Of a stretch of 64,000 nt of DNA, positions 47,501 through 60,800 are shown piece by piece; the stretch's first letter is position 1; the number at the start of each line of letters is the position of its first letter. The DNA is from Pampus argenteus. Lineage: Eukaryota > Chordata > Actinopteri > Scombriformes > Stromateidae. Where the stretch lies: assembly GCA_036937835.1 (NCBI GenBank), contig CM072877.1, forward strand, positions 7,144,501-7,208,500. Reading direction: 5' to 3'. The notes under the pieces were generated by a model. The model did not search any database, was not told the DNA's origin, and worked only from the letters and a program-made list of their open reading frames with translations. The position numbers were made by a program, and so were the translations under genes.

Positions 47501-49146
47501 TGTCCTCTGGAAACTTCTGTTCTGTTGTGTTGTGTTGTGTTGTGTCGTCTCTTTATTTGGCTGTGCTGTCTATATTTGCAGAGCTGTTCTGAATGCTGCT
47601 CTAGTGAAGATGTCTTCTTCTTCTTCTTCTTCTTCTTCTACTTCTTCAGGTGCTCGTGTTGTTTTCTGAAGTTGCTGTGCGTTGAGCTCTCACTCTAACG
47701 TACAGGGAAGCATAAATATACACATGCCATTGTTCTGTATATGTGTCTGTGTCTATAGGGACTTACAGTGTTGTACTGGCTTTTATGTCTATTCATGCCA
47801 TATTAACTTGACATGGGTCGTAGCACCAGTCACTTTGTGACAAATTTGAATGCTTTCTTTGGTTACCGGAGCTTTAAATCGGTCATTTGTGGACTTTGCT
47901 ATCTCTGCAGTGTGATAAAAGATCACCGCTTTGGATTTACAACTAAATATTTCACCGCTTCAAAGTCACACAGTATGAAGACGCGTCTCAAATCTCATTA
48001 CTGCAGCTCTGTGGAGGTTATGTTTCTAGTGGTGCTTTTGGAGCAGTTTACAATATTTTGTCTCTCCTTGTTAGGTCACAGCACATTAGGTAGTTGACCG
48101 TTTTTTGTTTTTTTTGTTTTTTTTTCTCTTTACTCTCATTCTGTTCTGAGGTTAATGTCCAATTTAGCTCGCTGGTAGATACAAGCAGCCTTGAAACAAT
48201 CCTATCCCACTGAACAAATATCCTGTGCTTTACAATCCCCCCCTCCCCAAAGGATACAGTAGCTCGAGCTGTCGAAATCAATAACGCGGGCAATGGTAAT
48301 ATTCTTGGAAATAAGGTGGAATTTGATTAGAAAACAAAGGTGTAGAAGGAGCCCTTTTATCTTTTGGTTTTTGAGCGTGGTGGTGTAAGAAGAGGCAGAA
48401 CTGCTGATAAATCTGTTGCTGTGCCTCGGTTGCGATTAATCAACCGGTAGATTAAAAACAGCAACAACACAAAATTTCAACAGCATGCCTGTCACTGACG
48501 TTTCTATTTCTGTCAGCTGATAAATCTGCGTGAGACAGGGTGCTTTTCTTTTGTCAGCCGCTGGCTCATTTATTATAACTTTTAAACACTTTCACAGAGT
48601 GCTGTGCTGTCACTGTGCTTATGTTTATGCATGTCCTCAATGTCAGAGAGACGGAAGAATACGTCTGTGGGAAACGTCTAGAGACCATCTGCGTTACCAT
48701 GGCTGTGTTTCACCTGTGCAGGCCACTTTTGTTTGAGGTTTTATTTTTTTTTTTGGTTGTGGATTTAATGACAGAAAATGTCCTTCAGTTTAACAAGATT
48801 GTTTCCCTTCTCATCTTTCTTCCTGCTATGTTTGCCACATTTTCTCTGCTCTCTGTTTCCTTCACAACAGATTTTTTAAAATAGTTTTTTACCACTGTTG
48901 TTTTTACTTCATTGCCGCGCCGTTTTGCCACAAATAAGTCAGAGCTATATAGATCTAAACACAGTGACACCATGCCAAGTCATTATCTTTCCTTATTATT
49001 CCTTATTATTCTCTTTCCATGATCCATTACATGCTAACGAGAGGCAGTCAACGAAGATGGAAGAGAAGACGCTGAACATCTGTTCATTATTTGCCAAACG
49101 GTGGAAGAGTCGCCACTGCTTAGTCATGGCGACAGGCTGTCTTAAT

Positions 49147-49148
<2 letters not shown>

Positions 49149-49190
<42 letters not shown>
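49149..49190. repeat. (GT)n microsatellite, about 20 units
   Basis: Long uninterrupted GT run. Confidence 0.95.
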
Positions 49191-49193
<3 letters not shown>

Positions 49194-49641
49194 GCTTTCG
49201 TCCTTCCCCGCTGTGTCTGAAGAGAAGCATCAACAGCCATCATTAGATTGAAGCTTTACTCTGGCTTGTCTGGTGGTTTCAACAAATATTCCACGCCTAA
49301 TTCATGTATAATAGGCTCAGATAAACTTTCCATTGTGCTGCTTTGCATAAAGCCGCGGGGGTGAAGCGTAGAAGAATGATGATGATGTACGAGAAGACGG
49401 CGACGGTCAGCAGAAACTGAGCAGCTGATTGGGGAATTTTCTTTTTTTTTTTTTTACTTTGACTTTGATTTTGTGGAAATTCTGTGTATGCTGTGTTTTG
49501 TTTGCTGAAGCATGGAAGTGTGTTGGAGCAAACGCAGCAGCTGTTGACGGCCTGAGTAATTGTTTTTTCACCAGTTCAGACTTTGCCCCGGCCATGAAAT
49601 GAAAAAGCCCATAAAAGACTTCTAGTTAGGGAGAGCAGATA

Positions 49642-49766
49642 TGCTGCTGCTGCTGCTTGCTGCCTGCTGCTGCTGCTGCTGCTTGCTGCCTGCTGCTGCT
49701 GCCTGCTGCTGCTGCTGCTGCTTGCTGCCTGCTGCTGCTGCTGCTGCTGCCTGCTGCTGCTTGCTG

Positions 49767-49806
<40 letters not shown>

Positions 49807-49809
49807 GCT

Positions 49810-49840
<31 letters not shown>

Positions 49841-49844
49841 ATGA
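49642..49844. repeat. CTG/CAG compound triplet repeat, about 200 bp
   Basis: CTG runs are interrupted by CTTGCTGCC-type units. The longest pure run is 12 CTG (49768-49803), and it ends in a (GAT)n tract. All three frames on both strands stay open here only because of the repeat, so no coding call is made. Confidence 0.95.
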
Positions 49845-50530
49845 GGGTGTGTTCACTGTTTATATTCAGGAAATGCAGAGATCACTAAAGATGACAAGGA
49901 CATTATTAATCTGACCATACAAAGCTGTTGAAGTCAACCTTGTAATTAATAATGGACCTTGTATCCTGTATGTAGAAGCTGTGAAAGTAAAAACAGACAT
50001 TATGTACAAGAAACTTCACAAAATAAATATTATTATTATTATTATTATTATTAGGGAATCATTTTTAACAGTTCACAGTGTCCTAAATCGACCAACGTTA
50101 TAAAGAAATACAATAATGTATCATGTAGTCAAGACAGAAGCTGTAATATATTGCCTTCAATCAACCTGTAACCTCCAACCTTCCATTTCACAAACGCTAA
50201 GTTATTTTTACCCCAAAGATTTATGTTTGGTTTTTTTGGGGTTTTTTTTGCTCTCTTGTTTTATGAGCTGTCAGCGGAGTTACTGTACCTCCGCCAACAC
50301 TTCTCTCCTGCTGTGAGCAGCTCCTTCATTTCCGTTGTGCCTTGCAGTGTGGAACAAAAGTGTCCATCAACAACATGTTCAAGACTTAAACAACCTCAGT
50401 ATGCATGCTGGCAGTGTGAAGTAGTTAGTGGTGGAAAGTAACAAGTTTATTTTTAAATACTGTAATTAAGAATTACTGGGGTCCTCGATTATGTCTATTC
50501 CTCTTTACAGATATATGTACTCTTTACAGA

Positions 50531-50531
50531 T

Positions 50532-50566
<35 letters not shown>
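50531..50566. repeat. (AT)n microsatellite
   Basis: Eighteen AT units, about 600 bases upstream of the start-codon exon of the turtle-family gene. Confidence 0.9.
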
Positions 50567-50569
<3 letters not shown>

Positions 50570-51191
50570 GGCCAGCATGATATCACTAAAGGACAAATGT
50601 GTAGAGAAGTTGTTTTTATATATTACCCATCATGTTCCTTTCCTCACTTTACACATTTGACTAAAATGAAAGCATTGGGATTGTTTCGGCCTCGGCCGCT
50701 GCATCTTGACTTTAAGTTTCACTCCTTGAAGCCTCGCTGCAGCTCAGCTTATCTCTGTCCTTGAGTGCCGAGAGTCTCCCGGTCGCGTCAGCCAAATGTC
50801 TTCATTGATGTGCTCTAAATAAAACACTTAGATGTCGCTACGTACGTGACGCTCAAAAGATTTATGTGACATTTATGACATTTACTTTCAAAAAAAGGAT
50901 ATAAGGCCAGGGAGTTTTCTGGCAGCAGAGGTGGCTATGCCCATTTGTGTAATGATATGGGAAGAATTCCAGTTATTGGAAAGCTGTATAAAAAAATCTG
51001 AAAGCCTCCTCTCCCTCTGTCTGTAAAATTATGACAGAAGTGGCAGCTCTGCTGTAGCCTCTTTAGTTTTGGAAATCTGTCACAGATGGCTGTCTTATTG
51101 TGTGGAGCCAAGGAAGTAATGTGATTACATTACAATTGTCTCTTTTTTTTCCAACAGATTGAACATGCTGCAGGTTGTATGAGTGACAGAA

Positions 51192-51762
51192 ATGGGGTCA
51201 TCAAGATCATATTTGAAGACTTTCACTGTGCTGGCAGCTTTTTGCCTATTTTGTAAGTATTTCCTGAATAAAAGGATATCTTGCATCTCACATGTCACTC
51301 CAGCTAATCGTATCCAAGATATTTGCACATTATTGTCCATATTAATGATGCATTTTATTTCATCACATATGATGGTAAACTAATTGAAAGTAATTTACAA
51401 CCTTACAGTGACCATCGAAGGCGCGAGTCCGGACGTGCACGGAAAGGTCGGCGGCGCGGCGGAGTTGGAGTGCAGTTTTCTTCCATCGGGTCCAGCCGCT
51501 GTGTCCTCTGTGTCCCCGCATGTAGTGGAATGGGTTAGACAGGGACTCGACGTCCCCGTCCTGATCAAATTTGGAGGCCACCTGCCTCGCCTCCATCCAC
51601 AATATGACGGTGAGCATTTATGAAAATAATCAATTTGTAATCCATTTTATAGTGGAATGTGATTGCTGTTTCCCGCCCTACGTGTGAAGAATAATTCTCA
51701 TCATTTTTTGCCGGAGCCTTTGTTTTATATAGTATGATCAAACCTTCCTCTCTACTTCTCAT

Positions 51763-51803
<41 letters not shown>

Positions 51804-54800
51804 GATATTGGATTACAAAAAAAAAAGTCAATATTTATGTTGGGATATGTATCTGTGTCGCCTAGGGTCCACTTTCAGGTATTCACTGCTCATGTGCCAC
51901 TATAATAGAAACTAGACATTTTTAGGCCTGGTTGAAAATCAATAAAAGGAGGGTAATTTTAACATGCCACAGTCCCTGTTTCCTCCATGAAAAGAATGTA
52001 AAGGATAACAATATCTGGTTCTCAGAGTATAGTCACCACCACACCTAGATGGCCTTTCAAACCAGCCTCAGTGGGAGCTACTTTTAAAAGGAGCTGAATC
52101 ACTCTCATTGCATTATCTTCTATTGTGCGCTTTCTGCCTACAGCTCTGAGAACAAAGAGAGTCTTTGGGGGAAAAAGAACCTCAATGGACCAAGAACACC
52201 TTTGTGTAGCCCCTGTTATCCTTTAAAGTCACAAACAATGGGACTAATGTGGACAAAAGGAAAGCATGTCTGGGTGGCTCAGATCTTCCTTTTGTCAGAG
52301 TCGTTTTCTTTTCCATAGAACTGCCTGAAGTGAAATTCAACCTATCGACCTTTCCAACGGCTAGTTGAATTTCCTCAGGAGCTCCATGTTAGGTTTTGAC
52401 TAAAGTGCACGTTTAGATAGAAATTGCCTGAGCGGGCATGAAGATACCACTTCAAAATAAAATAAGTTTTGGTTGTAGGTAGGTTACCTGCCGTCGTAAG
52501 TTTGAGGAACTTGAATATTACAACATCCATTGTTGTAACCCAGGAGCCTTTGATTGTGTCACATGATCTGTATTAGCACATGGAATTGTAGATGTTTAGA
52601 TGTTCAAATTTCCTTTTTTTTTTTCCCTGAGCACCTTAAAGGGATACTTCTTTTTTTTTTTAATTGAGGTTATATGAGGTGCTCACGCATAATCAGTTTA
52701 TTACCTGCAGTAGATTGCGTTCTGTATGTCTCCGGTGTGGAGAAGAAGCAGATGGGAGTGCTTTTAGTAGCTTTACCTTGCCGTCTACATTCTCAACTGA
52801 TGCTACATCATAAATAGAAAGTTTCGAATAGACTCCGTGATCTGTATTGGCTGATATTGCTTCTAGCGATTGGTGATTGGGCCCCCAAAAAATGATCTTG
52901 ACAACAGTGGAGGTGTGTGGCATAGAGGAATACGTTATATCAAGCTTTAGCTACACAGGAAATACTCGTTAGTCGGATTAATTCATTGTTGGTTTTAGTC
53001 TAGTTTAGTTTAGTCTAGCAGTTTGTTGATGAGAATAAAAAAATATAGTATTGGCAGGCTGGTCATTTAAGTCATTACATTAGTTAATAATAAAAATTAA
53101 AAAAAGTCTTTGGTATGACAGATTCATTGGTAGTCCTGGCTTACAATAAAGAGCAGTAATCAGTGCATTTAGGTGTTTGTTTGTCAAAGGATCAGAACCT
53201 GCTTTCAGCTGAGCCAAGGCCTTTTTTATCGTTTGAGTGGGATGCCACTCCCTCGCCCAACCTGACCAGGAAATACGATACAGACATTTACATAGCAATA
53301 AAGTCAGTGCGAACCTTTGGCAGATGAATTATCATGAGTGGGAGCGGGGCGGACTTTAATTCCAGGCCGGGCTCATAAAAAAACAGTAGCCTTTTGTCGC
53401 TGACTCTGAAGACGATTCTTCAACATACACTTCATTACACTCACTGTCAGTTTCAGAAGAGGTAAGGCGATATACTGGTAGTAAAAACCCCTGAAATTTC
53501 CCTACCCTTTGGCCCATGAATTAACACTTTTTTTTTTTGGTACACTTCACTCGACCATAAAGCATCCTGTCCAGAAAAGCAACTTGTTTAAAAGGACAGG
53601 TATGCTAATCACATGGCTCTCCAGTGACAAACAGAAAGCTGCTATTCTTTAAGGATACAAAAGGTTTTTTGGGGGAAAAAAAAAAGATCCTTTGTCCAAT
53701 TGGATGTTGAGATCAGGCTTTCTCACAGGTATTGGACTGGTGTGGGAGCAACAGGTGCAGCATGGGAAACTAACGCTTCAGAGACGGTGTTGATTCCACC
53801 TCCTCGGGCCGTGAGCGTTCTCGGGTGTCTGAGCAGTTTGGCTTCAGGACTCTATACTGGACTCCAACTGTTGTTTGGCTGTTGTGATTCTTGTGAAAAT
53901 CACCTTATGGCTCTCTCTCAGCTGAGGCTCAATTATTTCCCACTATTCCTCCCTATTTGCCACCATAAACGGATACAGATTGAACGTTTCTGTTTACACG
54001 CCACTCCATCAATAAACTTCACAAAGTGCAAGATGATGCGTCGTCTTCTTCCTTTCTGAGAGTGTTAAGCGTTAAAAGGGTTTATATGTATTTGTTGTAA
54101 TACAGTAGTAAAGATCAAAGGATTAGAGCCTGATCTAATGCGCAGCTAACATGGCTCGTATGTGTCCTTCCCCACATGGGCAAACATATATGAGTTTATA
54201 CTTGTATTACTCATGTTTATTACAGCAGTGCGTAGTTCTGCCTATGGTAGCGACGCAGCTCTCAATTCAAATTTCAAACGATCACACAGTAGAGTGAAAC
54301 CTTATCTGCTTCTTTGTGTAGCCGAAGCCTGAATGCTTCTGCTTGCCAAGAGATGACGACATCTCTTAAAAGACGATGTGGGCTTCCTGCCCGTGAATAT
54401 CACATTCTCGGGGACATAAACGTCTGTGTCATGCAGAATAGTATTAAATTTGTATACATTTTCATATAGAGCCCTATCAAACCACACAAGACACTTGTGC
54501 CGATGATTCACCAACAGGCTTTTTTATTTTTTTATTTTTTTTTAAACATAATTTCCAAAATGTTACATATCCATTTTGGATGAAAGAAAATCAATATCTC
54601 TGGTGAATCCTTCACTCCGAAATAACCAGAGAAAACACTCGGTTGCATTCAAAGTGTTCCTTTTGTCAAAGTAAAAGACCCGCTTCTTAGTGAGCTTTCA
54701 AATCTGTAATTATGTCACGAGACATAATTTGTTTTGGTCTGAAATGTGTCATTTTGAAGTCAGAAAAATCACATGATCCATTTCTCAATTCTGTTTTTAT

Positions 54801-57800
54801 TTAAGCCTTTTGCAGGAGAGAGAGAGAGAGAGCTTCACATGAAACAGATAATAACAAGCAAAAATAAAATAATATATAATATACATAGAAAACCAACAAA
54901 ACACAAGGCGACAACATAAGTGAAAAACATAATGACTACCATGTTTGATCCACGTTATCTTCTCTAAAACAGCAACGCACTTTTTGTCACGGCGTGCGGC
55001 TTCTTCATTTCAGAAAGCTTTTCATTTTGTGGAGGGTTGTATTCCGTCACGGCGCTGAATGGTTTTGTGTTTCTCTGTCACTTGAGAATGTATTGAGCGA
55101 TAAAACCTTGGGTGGGGGCTTCAGTTAGAGACAGTTTTTCAAATCAGGCAATTGTGTGTGTGCGTGTGTGTGTGCGTGATAGAAGATATTGTTTAGCTTA
55201 GACCCCCTCAAAAAGCTGCTCTTCAGATAATTGAATGGCATCAGTGAGCAGGAGGGGGATGAGCAGGACGGAGGACATTAGCAGGAGGTGGAGGAGGAGT
55301 GAGTTTAGTCTCCTCAACTCAGTGTTGTTGGAGCGGGTGGAGCCAAACTTTATCCAGATTTTAGTCTGGAAATTCTAATTTGTGTGGGGTTTTTTGGGGG
55401 TTTTTTGTATTTTTTTTTTTTTTTTGGATCTCCATTAGCCTCCATTATCTTACAAGTGCAACTATTCTTTCAGGGTTCCACAGTAAAACTATTGACTGTA
55501 GATCGTGTGGACGCCTGCATATTACATAAATGGCCGCCTCTCTTCTGTAAAGACTTTTGGATCTGCCGTTCAGCAACCAGGAGCATTAGTGATTGGTGTA
55601 GGCCAGTCAAGTTCTTCCACAGCAAACTGGGATAAGCGTTTCATTACAGAGCTGGCTTTGTGTATTTTGGCATTGTCGTGTTGAAACAGGAAGGAGTCTT
55701 CTACTGTCGAAAGCATTATTACTAAAATATCAGCGTATGCTGCAGCATTAAAATGGCCCAAACCAAAAAGCACAAAAAAAGTATGTGGCTATAATGTGAC
55801 CTCCACAGGGTTAGCAGACACGTGTGAGTGTAAATGATATTTAAAAATAAATAATATATTTGTAAATGAAATTAGCAGAAGAAAAGAAAACCGCAATAGT
55901 ACTGTTACAATAGTGTCACTCATCTCTTCAACTGTTAGAAATAATTTATTTGGATTGTATATGATAAAGAATTTCAGTTGTTTTCAATAAATTTTTTATT
56001 TTTTATTTTTTCTTTGGTGGCCGGGAGTGAGTTTAACCTGGAAGAAGAAATGGAAATGTTTCATTTACATCATCAACGCAAATCTGGATTGACTTAATTT
56101 AACTACACTCTTAATTTGCACACTGAGAACCAAAGCTTGTGTTGCTGTGTTGATGTATGGGCGCGCACACACACACACACACACACTTGTTTTCACACTC
56201 TCGGAGCACAAACACAGAGACATACAGTACCTTCTACTGTATGCGCTGAGAGACGAGTGTAAATCTCTCCTGTGTGTCTCTCTCTCTTACTGTGCTCTAC
56301 CTCTCATCTGCCCTCGCACTCATTCTACCTCACATTCAAATCTCTTCCAATCGCTCATTTTTCAGCAGGCAGCAGTTGTGGCTGTTGTGGTTGGTCATGC
56401 TCTGACTTCATCCCCACCCTTCCCTTTCCTTTTACCTGACAACTCCCAGTCACATTCCCACAACATCCCTGCCTCAGCACAACCTTCCCTGTACGGTGCT
56501 ATGGTGACCTATATCACACTGAGCAGGTAAACATGAGAGAGGAAAAAAACTGCCAGGGGTCAAAGGGTAGGATTTTGAAATGTACTAATCCCCCCGAGTG
56601 TATGCTGGTGTGTATTTTGCTCTACTTTAAACCCCCCTCCCCTCATTTCCCCTGTGGATTTAGCTCCCTTTGGCGGCTTGAAAAAGTAAATAGCATGTGT
56701 TATCGCTGCCAACATACCTAACTCCAACTTCCTGGATTTTTTTCAACTGTTAGGACTGTCCCTCCCTGCTAGAGTCATCAGAAATGAGAGCCTCTGTTAA
56801 TAATTACCATTCCATCACTGACATCCCAGTGGTGCAGAAGCATCCACGCTGCCATGTGTTTGCTGTTGACATGTTTTTATTTCTTCGATGGTACAGACAG
56901 AGGACTGTGTGTCCTTCACACAATGTTTTCATTGACAGCTTCTCCTCAGCCATACTGTTAGGTCACTGGATAATCGGCTGTCTAAGAAACTGTGAAGTAA
57001 ATGGACATAGAAAGACCGGGATGCAGACTAGAAAAGATAAAGGGTTGATGTTGGGAGCTATGCTACGGCTCTGGGGGAGCCGTCACCTGGCAACCAGGAG
57101 ATCACATTTCTAAGTTTGTGTGCGCATGTGTTGGCTGTTGTTTTGTGTGCGGTCGTTTCAGGCGAGGTTTGAGGACACAGCAAAAGCATCACATTTACAA
57201 ACAGTTACACGCAGCTCAGACCTGGGAGATGACAAGTGAAATCAGCATCACATGCTGGCGGCCTCTCTCACGCCCTCCGCCCCATCCATGCTTTCCCCTC
57301 TCACTCTTTTTACCTGCACTCTGTTTCTACAGGGCGGGTGTCTCTGGTACGAAACACCACTCTGAGGCTGGAGGGCCTGCAGCTGGATGACCAAGGCTTG
57401 TACGAATGTCGAATCCTCTTACTGGATAAACCCACAGATGAGCTCCGAAACGGCACCTGGACCCTGCTTTCTGTAACTGGTGAGGTTTATGGAATAGTGT
57501 GTGTTGGTGTTTGCTTCATGTCTTTATGGATGTCTGCAAAGTAGATTAGTGGTCCACGTTGTAAACAAAGGAGGAGTTTAAAACCTGATTTAACGACGAA
57601 TATGGTTTTATCCAGATGATGGCCCTCGTCCTTCAAAGTACGAACGGTGTGCGAATGGGGCTGTGAACCCTGGTACTTTATTAATTATCAAAAGTATAAG
57701 TAAGTGAAAAAAGTATCAAAAGTTGGTATTTGATGCCTGATTAAATTTGTGGTCTTGTTTACTCATTCATTTTTGTACAGCTTATGAGAAGGTAAATAGT

Positions 57801-60800
57801 AAAGTTTTGTCAGGTGGCAGGTTTGCACTTTGTTGACCTCTACAGGCAGCAACAGATGATTTTTAATCTGTAATTAATGAAATATCTTCTTATCCATAGT
57901 CATTCATATTTTCTCACTGGCTGATGAAAAATGTTTTGGCATAAAGGCATTTTTTGTGAGTCCAGCTTTTACTCTTTAGGAGCATGTTTTTTCCGATTCT
58001 ATATTTCAGTTCCCGTACAGTGACACTCAGCCATTATTATTATTCAAACACTTTAAACTTCATGAAGTTTTGTTTAACCAACTTTTTCAAAAACTTCCTT
58101 TTTTTTAAAAAAGACAAAAATGTCAGAAAACCGTTCTTGAGAGATGCGGTAATTTGAATTACTTTTGACTTACTTCACGCAGGGTTCAGAAAGGATCGTC
58201 GCTGACTGGAGTTATTGTCATATTTATTGATGCGTTTAAATAATAGATCTAAATACAAAATGTGCATCATTATTTTTTTTTTATTTTTTTTGCGCTTTGA
58301 AGTTTGTCTGTATTTTCGAAAAACCTTTGCCGTGTCTCTAAACACAAAAACGTGCAGAACAAAGTTTCAGCGGGCGCTTCAGATCAAAGCAAGGTGAGAC
58401 AGTTTCACAGAGCCGGTCTGTGTGAGCGTCGGGTTAGAGATGAGAATTATAATAGATTGTGACTGTGCACTTGAGGCCTCGGATGTGACTCCACCGACAT
58501 GCCCTGCAGGTATCCTTTTTATATCCTATTGTTTGCCCTTTGCCTTAAATGTGTGAGATTGTCAGTGGCCTTCATGGGCCTGGGAATGCAGCACTGAGAG
58601 ACCTCTAGATTCCCATGAAAGGAAAGGATTTCAGAACGTAGTCCAGTTAACGTGAGACCAAATCTGCTTGCAGGCAAGAGCATGGAATAAGTATTTTGCA
58701 GACGTTTTTTTGGAATTAAAGACGAGCGTTTTGCCATCTCTCCTGTCTGCAGACAGCACAAACTCAAATCTCAACTTGTAATTCATAAAAGAAAAGTTAC
58801 ACTTGCTTATAAAGATAAAAAAAACTCAGGGATTACGAGTCCCGAAAGATGGCAATAAAATGTTGAAGTTGCCAGCGGTTTGTTTATGTTTGGAATGCTT
58901 CGAGACATTAAAAGAAAAGGCTGTCTGTAAGTTCTCTTTGAGATCTGAGACTTGAAGTGGCAGCAAAACGTTCACTTTAGGAGATCCAATGGCTGCGTTT
59001 AGAACTGACATTTTCACTATGGTATGTAAAATAATAATGTAACCCGATGCCAGTAAACTGCACAGCCTGCTGTGGTTTAACAAACCAGGCTGAGCTGCTG
59101 TCATGGTTTATTTATTTTTGCAATTTATGGATTCTGATTTTCCTATTTAGGGGTATATTTTTTTATCGAAATTTTTTTTAGTTGTGTATCTTAAATTAAA
59201 GGTGTTTTCCTCATATGCAGATGAAGATATGTAACACTGGTTTACATGCATGCTTCATTTCCCGTGAGTCCCTTGTGCATGTGTAGGTAGGCAAGTTGAA
59301 TCTTGGCTGGAAATGGCGGAGTCCGGCACTAACAATAAAAATGACTCTACATTATTACATAATGTATGTATAATGAATAGCTATTGCCTCCTCAGTTTGA
59401 TATCATGAAAATCTTTCAATGTCCAAGTGAAGTTATAGCAACTGTGTACTCTGTATTACGGAACGGAATATTTATATATAAAAGGGAATAAATCCAATCT
59501 TTCAAATTTGATTGGACCTCTTAAAAGCGGGTGGGGCTTACAGAACACCCGAATCTTTGCCCTGTGCCACTAAAAGTTTGATTGACTGGTGGATGTCATG
59601 ATATTATTGGTTACAATACAAAGAAATTGATTTTTCTTTTGACGTATATTGTTTTCATTATGACATTAATGTTAATGTTTTTTTTATATAGGTCCACCTA
59701 CTTTTACCCAAACCCCGCCTCCTGTGGTGGAGGTTCTGTTTGGAAGTCACCTCTCTCTTGTCTGTGTTGCTAACGGCAACCCGACTCCGACCATTACCTG
59801 GCTAAAGGACGGCAGTGTGATTCAAAGAATAAATGGTCAGGTATGTGTATACAATAACGTGATGCATTTATGTGCGGTTAAATTATTATATAAACTTTCT
59901 GTGTCTCTTTATCTGTCCATCAAGGATAAAAATGAGTTCAGAAAACCTTTTTTTTTTTTGGTACCAGAGTAACAGTGTGAACAAGCGCTCCTAGAAGCTA
60001 AAACAACATGACTTTTCATGATAAAGATGTGTCGAAAGGTAAATTAATAGACTGTAGGCTAAAAACATGAAGATGTTCCTATGGTTTACGTTCAATACTC
60101 AGACAGCATAAAGCTTGACTGATGTTCCACAGGTGCTACTCTTACTTCATAATCTGTTATTGAAGTTTGGCACATTGAAGATTTGACTGATGTGCAGGAA
60201 CATCTCAAGAGAAGCATGCAAAATGGGTCAAGGGAGCTTTTCATATTTTCATCATTTTCGTTTTTGTTTTTTTTTTGTTTTTTGTAGACTCTTCAAACCA
60301 ACTTTATTTTAATCTCCCACTGCATGCACCTCCTTTTTTTTAATATGCAGTGAGCTATTATGACCTGTTTTTTTTTATCTTTTATTATACAAACTTCAGA
60401 CCAGCTTTAGTTTCATCTAGGCCTTCTCTCATTAGATATATTCCCTCTAATGTGTACGGAAAATCTTGCAAATTATGGCCCGATGTGTTTCTGACTTAAA
60501 TTTTCAAATGCAAATAATGTTTTATTATGTGCTTAATTAAAGTAAAATATAATCCAGTAGAAAACAACTGGATGAAATAATAAACCCTTTTTTACGGCAG
60601 ACATTTTGAATTTGTCAGAGCAGGAAAAACACAGGTGGGAATGAATAACACTAATGATAAGCCAGCAGGCTCTGGTATTATGCATGCTCACTCAGTGGCA
60701 CGGTTTATTGGGATGCCTAATGGAATGGAGCCAGCATTAATGTTGTTAATGTTGTTGTTGTTGTTATTACAGCTGTGCTTTTCCTGCTTTGAAAGGTCAA

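Larger units (their letters stand above)
44516..51157. other. DNA between tmem230 and the turtle-family gene
   Basis: No conserved coding exon is seen. It probably holds non-coding first exon(s) and the promoter of the next gene. A purine-rich GAGGAGGAG block at 45420-45455, and a donor-like CTACAG|GTAGGA at about 45721-45732, could mark one. Microsatellites: CA at about 44679-44698 and 44887-44904, TGTTG units at 47520-47545, CTT at about 47612-47637, GT at 49149-49190, a CTG compound repeat at 49642-49844, AT at about 50531-50566. Confidence 0.6.
51610..57332 (+). other. Long intron inside the Ig1 domain of the turtle-family gene
   Basis: A 5.7-kb intron, GTGAGC to TTTCTACAG, splitting a Gly codon. 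It holds an AT tract, a TTAA-type repeat at 52.6-52.9 kb, a Tc1 fragment at 55.6-55.8 kb and a (CA)n at about 56166-56187. No other gene is supported. Confidence 0.85.

Noticed and set aside
49626..49914. Serine/alanine/glutamine- or leucine-rich ORFs across the CTG repeat
   Set aside because: All frames are open only because CTG/CAG contains no stop codon. There is no flanking coding signal.
56147..57113. Two ORFs upstream of the second Ig1 exon
   Set aside because: They lie inside the long Ig1 intron, have no Ig or other motif, and one begins in a (CA)n tract.
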